Shown here in pieces: positions 1-8,693 of a DNA stretch of 35,904 nucleotides (position 1 is the first letter of the stretch; every line of letters starts with the position of its first letter). The stretch is from CAYMJV01 sp964390545 (GTDB lineage Bacteria > Desulfobacterota > BSN033 > UBA1163): the NCBI GenBank assembly GCA_964390545.1, contig CAYMJV010000025.1, positions 1 through 35,904 of the forward strand, given 5' to 3'. Under the pieces are notes generated by a model. That model made no database searches and was not told where the DNA came from. It saw only the letters and a program-made list of their open reading frames with translations. A program made the position numbers and the translations under genes.

Positions 1-2668
1 CTTCGGAGCCGTCGTCTTCTTCTCTTTGTTCTTCAAAACCGCAAAGGCTCGGAAATGCACAATACTCACAGGCTCCCTGATTCTGCGGTGAAGAAGGTCG
101 TGGCCGGGGGTCTGCTTTGTAAACCCCTTTCAAAGGTCCCTCGAGTCGTTTCTTCACCTCTTCAATCCAATCTTTTAAGAAACCTTCCCAGTCCACATTT
201 TTCAAGTCGGATACTTTCACCTCTGAGGCCTTCTTCAAAAGGATGTACCCCGCTTGCGTCTGGCCACTCGAGGCACCTAGGCAAGAGACAAGTCCTTTCT
301 GAATAGCAAGGAGGTAAGCGGGCAATTGGGGCCTGACCATTTCATTCACCACTTCCGTCTTGGGTGGCGGGTTGCCTGTTTTATAATCCCAGAGGGCCAT
401 GCCCTTCTCCGGATGGGTATCGACGCGGTCGAGTTGTCCTTTCAAGGCGATTCCGGTCTTTGCTATCACAAGTCCCTCGAAAGGCTCTTCTCCAGCCTCA
501 AACCTCCAGCCCTCGAGGGCCCGTTTCTGTTCTACATCGAGCCATGCCTTTAGAAGCCCTGGAAATTTATCGCTTCCTAGAAGCCTCACACGCTCCACTT
601 GCCAGAATGGATCCTGCAGCCTGTCGCCCAAGATGTTGTCGACCGTCTTTTCCAAAAATTCTAAGGCCTTGCTTTTATCGTTAGGCCAGTCAGGCGCAAC
701 AGCAGCAAGCCCGCGGGTGAATTCCTTGAGGATTCTGTGGATGAGGTCACCCCGTTCCCTGGGGTCGATCCCGATCTTCGGTTCCTCAAGAGGCTCCAGC
801 GCAAGCAGGCTTTCAGCAAAAAATTTAAAAGGGCACAGCAGCAGGCTCTCAAGTTGTGTTACTCTCAGCGAACTAGGTAATGAGAAATTCACATTTTCTG
901 AAGGTTTTTCTTCCACATTTTCTGAAATGCTCCGGAGTCCCTTCAATCCTTCCCTGAGCCAGCGAGCCCTCAGCCATTCCTCGGGAGGCTCTTTCCACAG
1001 ATCGATTGTATAGTGAGAGTCCTCTTTAGAAGATTCGTCTGGAATCAACGGACAGGGAAGATAAGGGAAATCCTCGCCTTTGGAGGCCGCACGGCTGAAG
1101 GTCACCGCAGGTGCGCCGGAGAGAAGGGACGAAAGGTTGCGTTGACCCGCCTCCCACTGTTTCTCAGCCGTACCTCCTTCTACTCCACGGAGTTCGTCAG
1201 GATCTAAGAAAGGCAGCTCCCCCACGGTCTGCGGCAGAGCGCGGCCGTGAGTCCCCACCACCCAAACACGGTCAAAGGCCAGTCCTCTCGATTCCACCAG
1301 ATTAAGAATCTGAATACCGGCCGTCTCGGGAGTTTTCTCAACGACCTCGATTCCCCGGGATAAGGTATTGATCCAGGCCAGGACATCACCTCTACCCATC
1401 TCCAAATACCCAAGCTCTTTTTCAAGCTCTTCCACAATCTTGAAAAGATGTTCTTTTGCTAAAATATCTGTCTCACACCTAGCTAGGGGGAAGCCCAGAT
1501 TCTTCCACAAATTCTCAAGCTCCTGGAGCCATACCTTCATCGGTCTTTTCACATAGAGGAAGAGGTTGCGAAGTGGCTGAATCGGGCAATCCCTATGGCT
1601 CAGGCCGGAAAGGATATCTTCCAAAGGCATCGTCCCGTTTTGCCCCCAAAGAAAGGATCTGATTGCCATCTCCTGATCTTCCTGAAATCTCCTGACATAA
1701 GGCGAGAAGAGGAGGGAGGAAAGTTGGGCGTTTGGCCGAGGTTCATCCAAGAGGCTCAAGGGCAACAAGGCTGTCTGAAATAGGGGATGTTCCGAGAGCG
1801 GGGTCCCCATGGTCAGGTTATAGCGAAGGGCGTCGGAAGGCCTTTCTTGCCTGTCCACAAGTTCTTCGAAGAACTGTTTGATGAGCTTGAAATAGTCTCC
1901 ATCTAAGAAGACCACTCCAAGTCGCTTCCGACCATTGTTCCAGGAATTGATCACCTGAGCACATACGGCTTGGCACTCTTGCTCAGGAGTGGCGTAAACG
2001 CGAACCTTTACGTTTTCATCGGGACTCTTGAAGGCACGGTAGAGGGCCACCTTCGATCTTCTGGCCATTGATTCAACAAGAATCTCTTCCATAGGGGAAA
2101 ATTCGTCATACCCTGCCAAAATGATATTCTCGGGAAAGGTGATCCTTCCCTCATCTACTGCTTCCCCTACCCTCTTTAGAATATTTCCCCAGGGGATATA
2201 TTGATTTTTTTCAAGGAGAGCCACGAAATGTCCAAAAACACCGCGTCTCCAGTCGGGAAGGATATGCCCGCTTGCAGAGCCCACAAGGGGTTGCCCTGAA
2301 CGCATCAACAGGTCGAAAGAATCTTGTAGCTGTTGATAAAGGAAGGGCCCCCGTTTCAGCCCTTCTGCCAATTCTACTCCTTTCGTTGCCTCATCCCATA
2401 GCCGTAAGGCTGCCAGTCTTGAAAGAGGGCGGTAAGTCTCCCAAAGCGATTCAAACGCATTTCTGACCCACCGGTTGAAGCCAAAGACCGTAGGCGTCTT
2501 CCATCCCTGCTCTTTTCCCTTGATCCTTTCCAAACGAAAGCAATGGAGTACCCTCCGTGAAAGGCGTGCGGTGGATGTTAGAACAAGGTCTCCTCTGAAG
2601 CCTGCTTCCACCAAGGCCTGTTCGAGTTCAAGGGCTGATGAAAATGTCCGATCGGAAATCGTGGTCAT
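1..2668 (-). CDS. PD-(D/E)XK nuclease of the AddB/RecB type (probable DNA repair protein), 3' end outside window
   Basis: The frame is open for 889 codons from the ATG at 2668 to the left edge, so the C-terminus is missing. The last third is a RecB-family nuclease domain. It shows GDLIHRILKEF near residue 640, GQLDRVD near 744 and the catalytic DYK at 761-763. Four cysteines fit the iron-sulfur staple of AddB-type nucleases: Cys612 in LLLCPFKFF and C867-x2-C870-x5-C876. The N-terminal part looks like an inactive helicase-like region, as in the family often annotated 'probable DNA repair protein'. Family members usually work beside a UvrD/RecB-type helicase in double-strand break processing; that partner would lie to the left and is not visible. 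AGGAGG lies only 2 nt before the ATG, which is unusually close. Family assignment is confident; the biological role is inferred. Confidence 0.85.
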   Translation of the reverse strand, partial: MTTISDRTFSSALELEQALVEAGFRGDLVLTSTARLSRRVLHCFRLERIKGKEQGWKTPTVFGFNRWVRNAFESLWETYRPLSRLAALRLWDEATKGVELAEGLKRGPFLYQQLQDSFDLLMRSGQPLVGSASGHILPDWRRGVFGHFVALLEKNQYIPWGNILKRVGEAVDEGRITFPENIILAGYDEFSPMEEILVESMARRSKVALYRAFKSPDENVKVRVYATPEQECQAVCAQVINSWNNGRKRLGVVFLDGDYFKLIKQFFEELVDRQERPSDALRYNLTMGTPLSEHPLFQTALLPLSLLDEPRPNAQLSSLLFSPYVRRFQEDQEMAIRSFLWGQNGTMPLEDILSGLSHRDCPIQPLRNLFLYVKRPMKVWLQELENLWKNLGFPLARCETDILAKEHLFKIVEELEKELGYLEMGRGDVLAWINTLSRGIEVVEKTPETAGIQILNLVESRGLAFDRVWVVGTHGRALPQTVGELPFLDPDELRGVEGGTAEKQWEAGQRNLSSLLSGAPAVTFSRAASKGEDFPYLPCPLIPDESSKEDSHYTIDLWKEPPEEWLRARWLREGLKGLRSISENVEEKPSENVNFSLPSSLRVTQLESLLLCPFKFFAESLLALEPLEEPKIGIDPRERGDLIHRILKEFTRGLAAVAPDWPNDKSKALEFLEKTVDNILGDRLQDPFWQVERVRLLGSDKFPGLLKAWLDVEQKRALEGWRFEAGEEPFEGLVIAKTGIALKGQLDRVDTHPEKGMALWDYKTGNPPPKTEVVNEMVRPQLPAYLLAIQKGLVSCLGASSGQTQAGYILLKKASEVKVSDLKNVDWEGFLKDWIEEVKKRLEGPLKGVYKADPRPRPSSPQNQGACEYCAFPSLCGFEEQREEDDGSE

Positions 2669-2712
2669 AGCCTCCTGTCAGTACAACCCGGCTGTTGCCC
2701 TCCTCCTTGCTC

Positions 2713-2741
2713 ATTCTATTCCTTATCAAAATGACATTCAA
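2713..2741 (-). promoter_or_regulatory. Predicted sigma70-type promoter for the nuclease gene
   Basis: Read on the minus strand, TTGAAT (2741-2736) and TAGAAT (2718-2713) are separated by exactly 17 bases. The ATG follows at 2668. The match is 4/6 at -35 and 5/6 at -10. It is a prediction from sequence only. Confidence 0.4.
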
Positions 2742-2810
2742 TATTTTTCGCTTAGACACGAAGAAAAACTGACTTTAGCCTCGTTTAAACTTCAAGAGTG
2801 CAAACCTTTT

Positions 2811-2905
2811 CATCTCCTCTCCCCAGGGGGAGAGGATGGAGGTGAGGGGGATATATTTAGACTCCACCCTCACCCTACCCTCTCCCGCCAGCGGGAGAGG
2901 GGGAA
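2811..2905. repeat. REP/MITE-like element made of two G+C-rich hairpins
   Basis: Two hairpins share the same core: CCTCTCCCC/GGGGAGAGG at 2816-2835 and CCCTCTCCCGC/GCGGGAGAGGG at 2878-2901. Between them, GGTGAGGG and its complement CCCTCACC make the whole element close to an inverted repeat. Similar 'CCTCTCCC...GGGAGAGG' elements are widespread in bacterial genomes as dispersed extragenic palindromes. Confidence 0.75.
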
Positions 2906-3062
2906 TGATTGAGGAATTTAGACATGCACTTTTGAAGTCTTAATGATAGGAAGAGTTGCTGGCTTGACAATAAAATTGAAAAAGGCTATCTGGATGATAA
3001 GAGAATAAGTAAAGAACCCCGCCCACGGGGCGGGGCTTTAAAACCCAAAATTCAAAACCGAG

Positions 3063-3113
3063 ATCCCGAACCAACGCTAGATCCTGAATCAAGTTCAGGA
3101 CCTGGTTCGGGAT
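3063..3113. repeat. Nested perfect palindrome, dispersed-repeat type
   Basis: The outer arms ATCCCGAACCA (3063-3073) and TGGTTCGGGAT (3103-3113) are perfect 11-base complements. An inner hairpin, CCTGAA/TTCAGG (3083-3099), sits inside. The same 10-base core TCCCGAACCA occurs again just after the glycosylase gene, near 3948-3957, which suggests a dispersed family. Confidence 0.7.
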
Positions 3114-3252
3114 GACAACAAGGCCAGAACCAAACCATCTTGTCATGCTGAACCTTGGACTGATGAAGATCAGGCTTGTTTCAGCATCTCATTCAATGCG
3201 TTTGTATTAGTTGCTGCTTCAGTCGTTTTCACATGTAGGAGACTCATTGCTG

Positions 3253-3933
3253 ATGGATCAAAAAGTTCAAGAGATTGTTGCTGATCTAAAAGCCTATCTC
3301 GAATATCTGAAAGGGATGGGGATTGAGGCTCTTCCGGTCGCCGAAGAGAAGGTGGAGAAAATGATCCCACCAGAAGCTCCAACCCTGGAAGAGATCCGAA
3401 GAGAACTGGGAGATTGCAAAAGGTGTAAACTCCACCGGACGCGGACCACGATTGTCTTTGGAGAGGGGAATAAAAAAGCCAAACTGATGTTTATCGGAGA
3501 AGGTCCGGGGTATGATGAAGATGTTCAGGGAAGACCTTTTGTCGGAAAAGCGGGGCAGCTCTTAACCAAGATCATTCAGTCGATTCATCTCGAGAGAGAG
3601 GAGGTCTACATCGCAAATATCATCAAATGCCGTCCTCCTCAGAATCGGAACCCGGAGCCCGATGAGATCGGGAGTTGTTCTCCTTTTTTGATGAAGCAGA
3701 TTCAAGCCATTCAGCCCAAAATCATCTGTGCCCTGGGGACATTTGCTGCCCAGACGCTTCTTCAGACAGATGCCAAAATTACTTCACTCCGCGGGAGGAC
3801 CTTTGACCTTCAGGGGATCAAAGTTCTCCCCACCTACCATCCTGCCTTTCTGTTGCGGAATCCTGATAAAAAAAGAGAGGTCTGGGAAGATATGAAGCAG
3901 ATCGCCGAATGGCTGGCCAAAGAAGAAAAATAG
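3253..3933 (+). CDS. Uracil-DNA glycosylase, family 4 (iron-sulfur type)
   Basis: Removes uracil from DNA, the first step of base excision repair after cytosine deamination. Motif GEGPGYDEDVQG followed by PFVGKAGQLL is the active-site loop, and H196 in TYHPAFLLRNP is the second conserved motif. Cysteines at 55, 58, 126 and 142 (C-x2-C and C-x15-C) match the four [4Fe-4S] ligands of family 4 enzymes. The ATG at 3253 gives 226 residues, a normal length. AGGAG lies 11 bases upstream of it and only 5 bases upstream of an in-frame TTG at 3247, so the TTG is a real alternative start. It is one of only two convincing plus-strand genes here and converges on sppA. Some family members are annotated as phage SPO1 DNA polymerase-related proteins. 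Confidence 0.93.
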   Translation: MDQKVQEIVADLKAYLEYLKGMGIEALPVAEEKVEKMIPPEAPTLEEIRRELGDCKRCKLHRTRTTIVFGEGNKKAKLMFIGEGPGYDEDVQGRPFVGKAGQLLTKIIQSIHLEREEVYIANIIKCRPPQNRNPEPDEIGSCSPFLMKQIQAIQPKIICALGTFAAQTLLQTDAKITSLRGRTFDLQGIKVLPTYHPAFLLRNPDKKREVWEDMKQIAEWLAKEEK

Positions 3934-3957
3934 GCTCAGTCCATCGGTCCCGAACCA

Positions 3958-3997
3958 AGAGGACCACGGGTTCTACCCGCGGGCGAATTGGTCCTCT
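3958..3997. other. Branched hairpin between convergent genes
   Basis: AGAGGACCA (3958-3966) pairs with TGGTCCTCT (3989-3997), and CGGGT/ACCCG (3967-3979) forms an inner stem. It sits between the stop codons of the glycosylase and sppA. There is no T-tract, so it is not a standard intrinsic terminator, but it may separate convergent transcription. Confidence 0.45.
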
Positions 3998-4028
3998 GCT
4001 ACGGGATGTTCGCCCCTTGTGGGCGTCT

Positions 4029-4937
4029 CTAGGGAACCACCGGCCTTGCCGTGGGGCTCCATAATCCCAGACGGTAGTTCAATTCGAAGCCCTTCTCCTT
4101 TAGAGTTTCCAAGACCGCAGAGACGGTTTCCCGGATCAACAGTTCCCAGATGGAAAATTTCTTCTTGGGGTAGAGGATGTCGGGTTTCCCCTCAATTCCG
4201 ACCAATTTCGCCGTCGCATCGATGGCATCGTCAAGATTTCCAATCTGGTCAACTAGGCCCAGTTGTTTGGCCTGCTCTCCCGTCAAGATGCGACCGTCTG
4301 CAATTTCAGTCACCTTCGAACGATCCAATTTTCTTCCATCTGCCACCGCCTTGATAAACTGCTGGTGGACATTATCGATCACCTCTTGGATGATCCTCTT
4401 CTCTTCAGGGGTCATCTCCCGGAAAGGAGATCCGATATCTTTATGCTCTCCGCTTTTCAGGACCACTCCTTTAATGCCTATCTTTCTGAAGAGCTCCTCA
4501 ATGTTGGTAAACTCCATGATAACTCCGATGGACCCTGTGATGGTTCCGGGGTTGGCAACGATGAGGTCTGAAGCACAGGCAATATAGTAACCTCCTGATG
4601 CGGCCACCGATCCCATGGAAGTGACAATTTTCTTCTTCCCTTTGACTTTCAAGATCTCGCGATGAATCTCCTGAGAGGGACCCACCCCTCCTCCCGGAGA
4701 ATCAATCCGAAGAATGATCGCCTTCACGGCGTCATCCTCGAGATATTGGTGAATCTCATCGATGACTCCCGAGGATTGGGCAATGACTCCCCGGATTTCC
4801 ACGATCGCAATCTTATCCCCAAAGGAAAATGGGCCCGATGTTCTGCCAGACCGTCCAATGAGGTAAAGGGCAGAAAAGAAGATCACGAGCAAGACCACGA
4901 TCACTCCCACCCCGATTAGGATCCGTTTTTGTTTCAT
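4029..4937 (-). CDS. sppA: Signal peptide peptidase SppA (short, 36K type)
   Basis: Membrane serine protease that degrades cleaved signal peptides. One N-terminal membrane segment (residues 6-28) is followed by the S49 peptidase domain. RIDSPGGGVGPSQE (78-90) is conserved. The predicted catalytic serine is S114 in AASGGYYIA and the predicted lysine is K166 in SGEHKDIGSP. Their 52-residue separation equals the Ser-Lys spacing I recall for the Bacillus enzyme. The start at 4937 is chosen because GGAGG lies 4 bases upstream; an earlier in-frame ATG at 4970 has no such site and lies before the membrane segment. Length, 302 residues, is normal for the single-domain form. It stands alone, with repeat-rich DNA on the upstream side. 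Confidence 0.93.
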   Translation of the reverse strand: MKQKRILIGVGVIVVLLVIFFSALYLIGRSGRTSGPFSFGDKIAIVEIRGVIAQSSGVIDEIHQYLEDDAVKAIILRIDSPGGGVGPSQEIHREILKVKGKKKIVTSMGSVAASGGYYIACASDLIVANPGTITGSIGVIMEFTNIEELFRKIGIKGVVLKSGEHKDIGSPFREMTPEEKRIIQEVIDNVHQQFIKAVADGRKLDRSKVTEIADGRILTGEQAKQLGLVDQIGNLDDAIDATAKLVGIEGKPDILYPKKKFSIWELLIRETVSAVLETLKEKGFELNYRLGLWSPTARPVVP

Positions 4938-5304
4938 ATGTCCTCCCGTATTGAAAGACGCAAAGTGCACAGCGCATCCTCCTGCGTCCCGCCTTGCGGG
5001 ACTACGGCGGACAGGTAGCGCATAGCGTAAATCTCTAACTAAGAATCACCGACACCCGTGACTATCACCCCTCACCTGACACAAAGTGTCATTCTGAGTC
5101 CTTCCCCTCCTGTCATTCTGAGCGTAGCGAAGAATCTCAACACGTGGCTCAGGATGAACCCCGCGAAGAATCTCATCGAGATCCTTCGGGCGTTGCCCTC
5201 AGGATGACAGCTTCGTTCAGCAGATTGCTTCGTCGTTCCACTCCTCGCAATGACAATTTAATTAGTGCGGTTGTATTAGTCACTATCACCGATCACCCAA
5301 TGCT
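4938..5304. repeat. Intergenic cluster of dispersed repeat fragments, no gene
   Basis: A perfect hairpin GTCCCGC/GCGGGAC (4986-5002) lies nearest sppA. TGTCATTCTGAG occurs twice (5087-5098 and 5111-5122) and CGAAGAATCTCA occurs twice (about 5128-5139 and 5164-5175). A further segment at 5222-5255 ends in CTCGCAATGACA. These word families are typical of extragenic repeats found in many unrelated anaerobes. No open frame here looks coding. Confidence 0.7.
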
Positions 5305-6042
5305 TCACACCGGTGAGATGCGAATCGTCTCGAAGGGAGCCAGCTGAAAGATACGAATGAGTTTCATCTTCACCAGTTCGAGAATCGCCAGGAACGTGAC
5401 AATAATGACCCGACGAGAAGCCTGCTCCGGGAAGAGGAGATGAAAGGCGATGCTTCGGTTTTCTCTTTGAAGAAGGGAAAGGATGTCTTGTACCTTCTCC
5501 TCCACGCTGAGCCGATCTAAGATCACTTCATGAAAGGTTTCGGGTTTGGCCCTCTCCAGGACTTGTCGGAACACATCTAACAATTCAAAGAGGTTTACTT
5601 CGATCCTCTCTTCCCCCTTGGATCCCTCCTCGTCGGCGAGAACCAACCGAACAAACACATCCCGATCGAGCATGGGCCCTCTCTCGAGTTCGGTGGCGGC
5701 CTCCTTATATTTCTGATATTCTAAAAGCCTTCTGACCAACTCTGCGCGTGGGTCTTCTCCTTCTTCTTCCTCTTCTTCGGTGGAGGTCGGCAGGAGCATC
5801 TTCGATTTGATGTGAAGAAGCGTCGAGGCCATCAGAAGGTATTCGCCGGCGGTATCGAGATTGAGAACTTTCATCACATTGAGCGTTTCCAGATACTGCT
5901 CGGTGATCAGGGCGATGGGAATGTTAAAGATATCGACCTCGTTCTTTTGGATGAGATGGAGCAAGAGGTCGAGAGGCCCTTCAAACATCTCCAACCGGAC
6001 CGTATAAGCAGATTTTTCCTCAGGGGACATCCCGTTTTCCAT
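5305..6042 (-). CDS. scpA: Segregation and condensation protein A
   Basis: The kleisin subunit that bridges SMC heads in the bacterial condensin and helps compact and segregate chromosomes. The N-terminal signature FEGPLDLLLHLIQ is intact, followed by the helical domain and the C-terminal winged-helix segment ending near FETIRISPV. An acidic Glu-rich linker lies near residues 95-100. The start is uncertain: ATG at 6042 is 2 bases past the upstream stop, a TTG at 6048 overlaps that stop, and a further ATG at 6030 is possible. The close junction means it is co-transcribed with, and probably translationally coupled to, the nucleotidyltransferase gene. Its usual partner scpB is not next to it and is not in the window. 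Confidence 0.93.
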   Translation of the reverse strand: MENGMSPEEKSAYTVRLEMFEGPLDLLLHLIQKNEVDIFNIPIALITEQYLETLNVMKVLNLDTAGEYLLMASTLLHIKSKMLLPTSTEEEEEEGEDPRAELVRRLLEYQKYKEAATELERGPMLDRDVFVRLVLADEEGSKGEERIEVNLFELLDVFRQVLERAKPETFHEVILDRLSVEEKVQDILSLLQRENRSIAFHLLFPEQASRRVIIVTFLAILELVKMKLIRIFQLAPFETIRISPV

Positions 6043-6044
6043 CT

Positions 6045-8687
6045 TCAATCCATCCCATAGGCCTTGGTGATATATTCCATTTCATCCTGGCGGGTCATAA
6101 CCTGTTCATCGAGCCGCGCCTTGAGCAAATCGGCCAGGGTCTTTCGAATGGAGGGGCCTGGCTTGATTCCCATTTGAATCAAATCCCTCCCTTTGAGCAG
6201 AGGCTTCGTATCCTTCAATTGTGTGAAATAGAGAGAGATATATCGTCGCGTCACCATCTGGGAGGTCTTGGCCATCATGAAGAGCTTTGACTCCGTCGAA
6301 AGAGGGTCAAGCAGGGTATAGATCTCTGAACGTTTCGGCTGGAAATCGGCTTGAATCCATGAAAACATTTGGAGAAGGGCTTGGTCGGCCTGACGCTTGC
6401 CTTCCACCGCTTTATCTCGGATTTTATCATTCATCGCCAGCCGTTGACAGAGCTCATGGATTTCTCCCTCTTTGAGAAAATCGATGAGCCCATAAAAGTA
6501 AATGAGCCAACGCTCATACCGCTCGTCCAAAAAAAGCAGGTCGAACCATGCGACGACATGGTGGATCTGTTCAAAAAGGTTTTCCATCCCCTCTTCCCAT
6601 TTGAGGTGGGGATGAAGAAAAGGAAAGAGATGAAAGTCGCCCATGCGTTTCAGCGCTGGAATGGGATTCTCTTCGTGAAGGATGAGGACGAGCTCGGAGA
6701 AGATCCGGCCTCCTGAGAGACGGCCGAGGAAGCCCATCTTGACCGCATTCTTCAGCAGATGCTGGGTATGTTTTCCGATCTGAAATCCTAACCTCTGTTC
6801 AAAACGAATGGCCCGGAAGACGCGGGTGGGATCCTCCACAAAGGAAAGATTGTGAAGGACTCGAACCACCTTCTCCTTCATATCTCTCAACCCTCCGAAA
6901 AAATCGATCAATTCTCCAAAGGATTTCGGGTTGAGCTGGATCGCAAGCGTATTGATCGTGAAGTCCCTCCGGTAGAGGTCCATCTTGATCGAACCGCTTT
7001 CCACGGTGGGGAGGGCTGCAGGAGAATCATAGACCTCGATGCGGGCCGTGGCCACATCCACCTTTAAACCGTCAGGAAAGAGAATGATGGCTGTGCCGAA
7101 TTTTTTGTGCGTTCGAATTCGACAGGGGAATCTTTTTTCAAATTGTTCGGCGAACTGGATCCCATCCCCTTCCACCACGATGTCCACATCGAAATTCTCC
7201 ACCCTCATTAAGAGATCCCTGACAAACCCGCCTACGGCGTAGACCGAGTAACCCAGAAGATCCCCCACCCTGCCAAACTCCATCAGAAGCTCATGGACCC
7301 TTTCAGGAAAACGCTCACCCATCAACTTGGAGATGATCTTTTTCCGGGCATAGAGGGGCTGGCTTTCCAGAGCGGAAGGGCCTTTGACCGATTTCAACAT
7401 GTCCTCCTGGAGGACCCGCATGATATCTCCCACGGAGACGGTTCCTACCAACCGGTCCTTTTCGATGACCGGAAGAAGGCTTTGGTTCTGTCCGATGATC
7501 CATTCCTGAATCTGGGAAAAGGAGGTCTCAGGAGAGATGATCGGGAACTCGGTGGTCATATATTCTTTTACCAAAGATTTTTGAAGCCCGTGATGCAATG
7601 CCCGCTCCACCACCTGTTTTGAAATCAATCCGATGACTTTCGAATCCTGAAGGACAGGAAGGATGGTGAGATTATATCGGGTCAGCATCTCCCCCACCTC
7701 TTCCAGAGCTCGTTCGGGGTCGATGGTCTTGACCGGAAAGACCATCACATCCCTGGCCACCCTTTTGGGTCTGATCAACTCCTTTAAAACTTTTACCAAG
7801 CGATCGTGGGCCTCGATCAGGTTCATCTCCTTGAGCGTGGCTGAGGCAGCCGTGGGATGTCCCCCGCCTCCCAATTCGCTTGCAATGTCTGCGACATTCA
7901 CCTCTTCCAAGCGGCTCCTTCCGATGAAGTAGATCCGATCCTCCATCCGAACCAGAACAAAGAGCACATCGAGATTTTCCATGTCCTTGAGCTTATGGAC
8001 CAGGACCGCAATGTCTCCGATATAATGGTCGACCGAGGCTTGGGCGATGACGACATCGATCCCATGGATGGTGAATCGGGTGGCCGATTGAATGAGGTCG
8101 TTCAGGAGGAAGACCTGCTCTGCGGTCAGTTCCTTAGTGATCACATTCGAAAGGACGCTCAGATTCGCGCCCTTCCCGACCAGATATCCGGCTGCGATGA
8201 AATCCTCCTCCCGGGTTGAAGAAAAAGTCAGGTTTCCCGTATCCTCGTAGATGCCGAGCAGCATCACCGTGGCTTCGTCCGGGGTGATTTCGATTCCTCT
8301 CTCGCGAAGCAGATTGAGGAGGACGGTGGTGGTGGCTCCCACCTCGGAGATCACCTCCAAAGAGCCATGAAGGTCGTCCGAAGAGGGGGGATGGTGGTCA
8401 TAGATATGAATGTCGACGCGGGGGTTCGACACCACATCTGAAAACTTTCCGATCCGGCTCATCTGGCGAGTATCCACCAGAATGAGGCGTTTCACTTCCT
8501 GGAGATCGATATTCTTTATCCGTTCCACTTCAAGGGCATAGAGCGTGGAATGAATAAAAAATTCACGCAGGCTCCTCTCCTGAGATCCAGGGAAGACCAG
8601 GACCGCATGGGGATAGAGTTTCTTGGCGGCTAACATGGAGGCCAGAGAATCAAAATCAGCATTCGTGTGAGTGGTGATGACGTCCAT
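6045..8687 (-). CDS. DHH - CBS pair - tRNA nucleotidyltransferase/poly(A) polymerase fusion
   Basis: An 880-residue protein with three modules. The N-terminal part is a DHH/DHHA1 phosphoesterase: THTNADFDSLAS at residues 6-17, DHHPPSS near 97, and GGGGHPTAA near 275. Two CBS domains follow at about 310-430. The last half is a class II nucleotidyltransferase: VGGFVRDLLMRVENFDVDIV near 475-495 contains the catalytic Asp-x-Asp, followed by an RNA-binding head with a Leu/Arg-rich helical tail. In related delta-proteobacteria and Aquifex, enzymes of this architecture add the terminal A of tRNA CCA tails, with a separate CC-adding enzyme elsewhere. Specificity cannot be read from sequence here. It is followed almost directly by scpA. 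No clear Shine-Dalgarno site precedes the ATG at 8687. Confidence 0.92.
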   Translation of the reverse strand: MDVITTHTNADFDSLASMLAAKKLYPHAVLVFPGSQERSLREFFIHSTLYALEVERIKNIDLQEVKRLILVDTRQMSRIGKFSDVVSNPRVDIHIYDHHPPSSDDLHGSLEVISEVGATTTVLLNLLRERGIEITPDEATVMLLGIYEDTGNLTFSSTREEDFIAAGYLVGKGANLSVLSNVITKELTAEQVFLLNDLIQSATRFTIHGIDVVIAQASVDHYIGDIAVLVHKLKDMENLDVLFVLVRMEDRIYFIGRSRLEEVNVADIASELGGGGHPTAASATLKEMNLIEAHDRLVKVLKELIRPKRVARDVMVFPVKTIDPERALEEVGEMLTRYNLTILPVLQDSKVIGLISKQVVERALHHGLQKSLVKEYMTTEFPIISPETSFSQIQEWIIGQNQSLLPVIEKDRLVGTVSVGDIMRVLQEDMLKSVKGPSALESQPLYARKKIISKLMGERFPERVHELLMEFGRVGDLLGYSVYAVGGFVRDLLMRVENFDVDIVVEGDGIQFAEQFEKRFPCRIRTHKKFGTAIILFPDGLKVDVATARIEVYDSPAALPTVESGSIKMDLYRRDFTINTLAIQLNPKSFGELIDFFGGLRDMKEKVVRVLHNLSFVEDPTRVFRAIRFEQRLGFQIGKHTQHLLKNAVKMGFLGRLSGGRIFSELVLILHEENPIPALKRMGDFHLFPFLHPHLKWEEGMENLFEQIHHVVAWFDLLFLDERYERWLIYFYGLIDFLKEGEIHELCQRLAMNDKIRDKAVEGKRQADQALLQMFSWIQADFQPKRSEIYTLLDPLSTESKLFMMAKTSQMVTRRYISLYFTQLKDTKPLLKGRDLIQMGIKPGPSIRKTLADLLKARLDEQVMTRQDEMEYITKAYGMD

Positions 8688-8693
8688 AATAAA

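Larger units (their letters stand above)
2669..3252. other. Divergent intergenic region rich in palindromes, no gene
   Basis: This lies between the leftward nuclease and the rightward glycosylase. I see no credible coding sequence. It holds a paired-hairpin repeat (2811-2905), a short G+C hairpin with arms 3017-3023 and 3029-3035, and a nested palindrome (3063-3113). The last two are separated by A/T-rich sequence. The density of palindromes suggests repeated-element insertion into a divergent promoter region. Confidence 0.6.

Noticed and set aside
399..1013. Plus-strand open frame of 204 codons near the left edge
   Set aside because: Antisense to the nuclease domain of the AddB-like gene, whose motifs and reading frame are continuous.
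2475..2912. Plus-strand open frame of 145 codons
   Set aside because: Starts antisense to the nuclease gene and ends inside a hairpin repeat; no protein family resemblance.
2669..5304. CRISPR array, suspected from the many repeats
   Set aside because: Repeats are palindromic fragments of different families without regular spacing or unique spacers.
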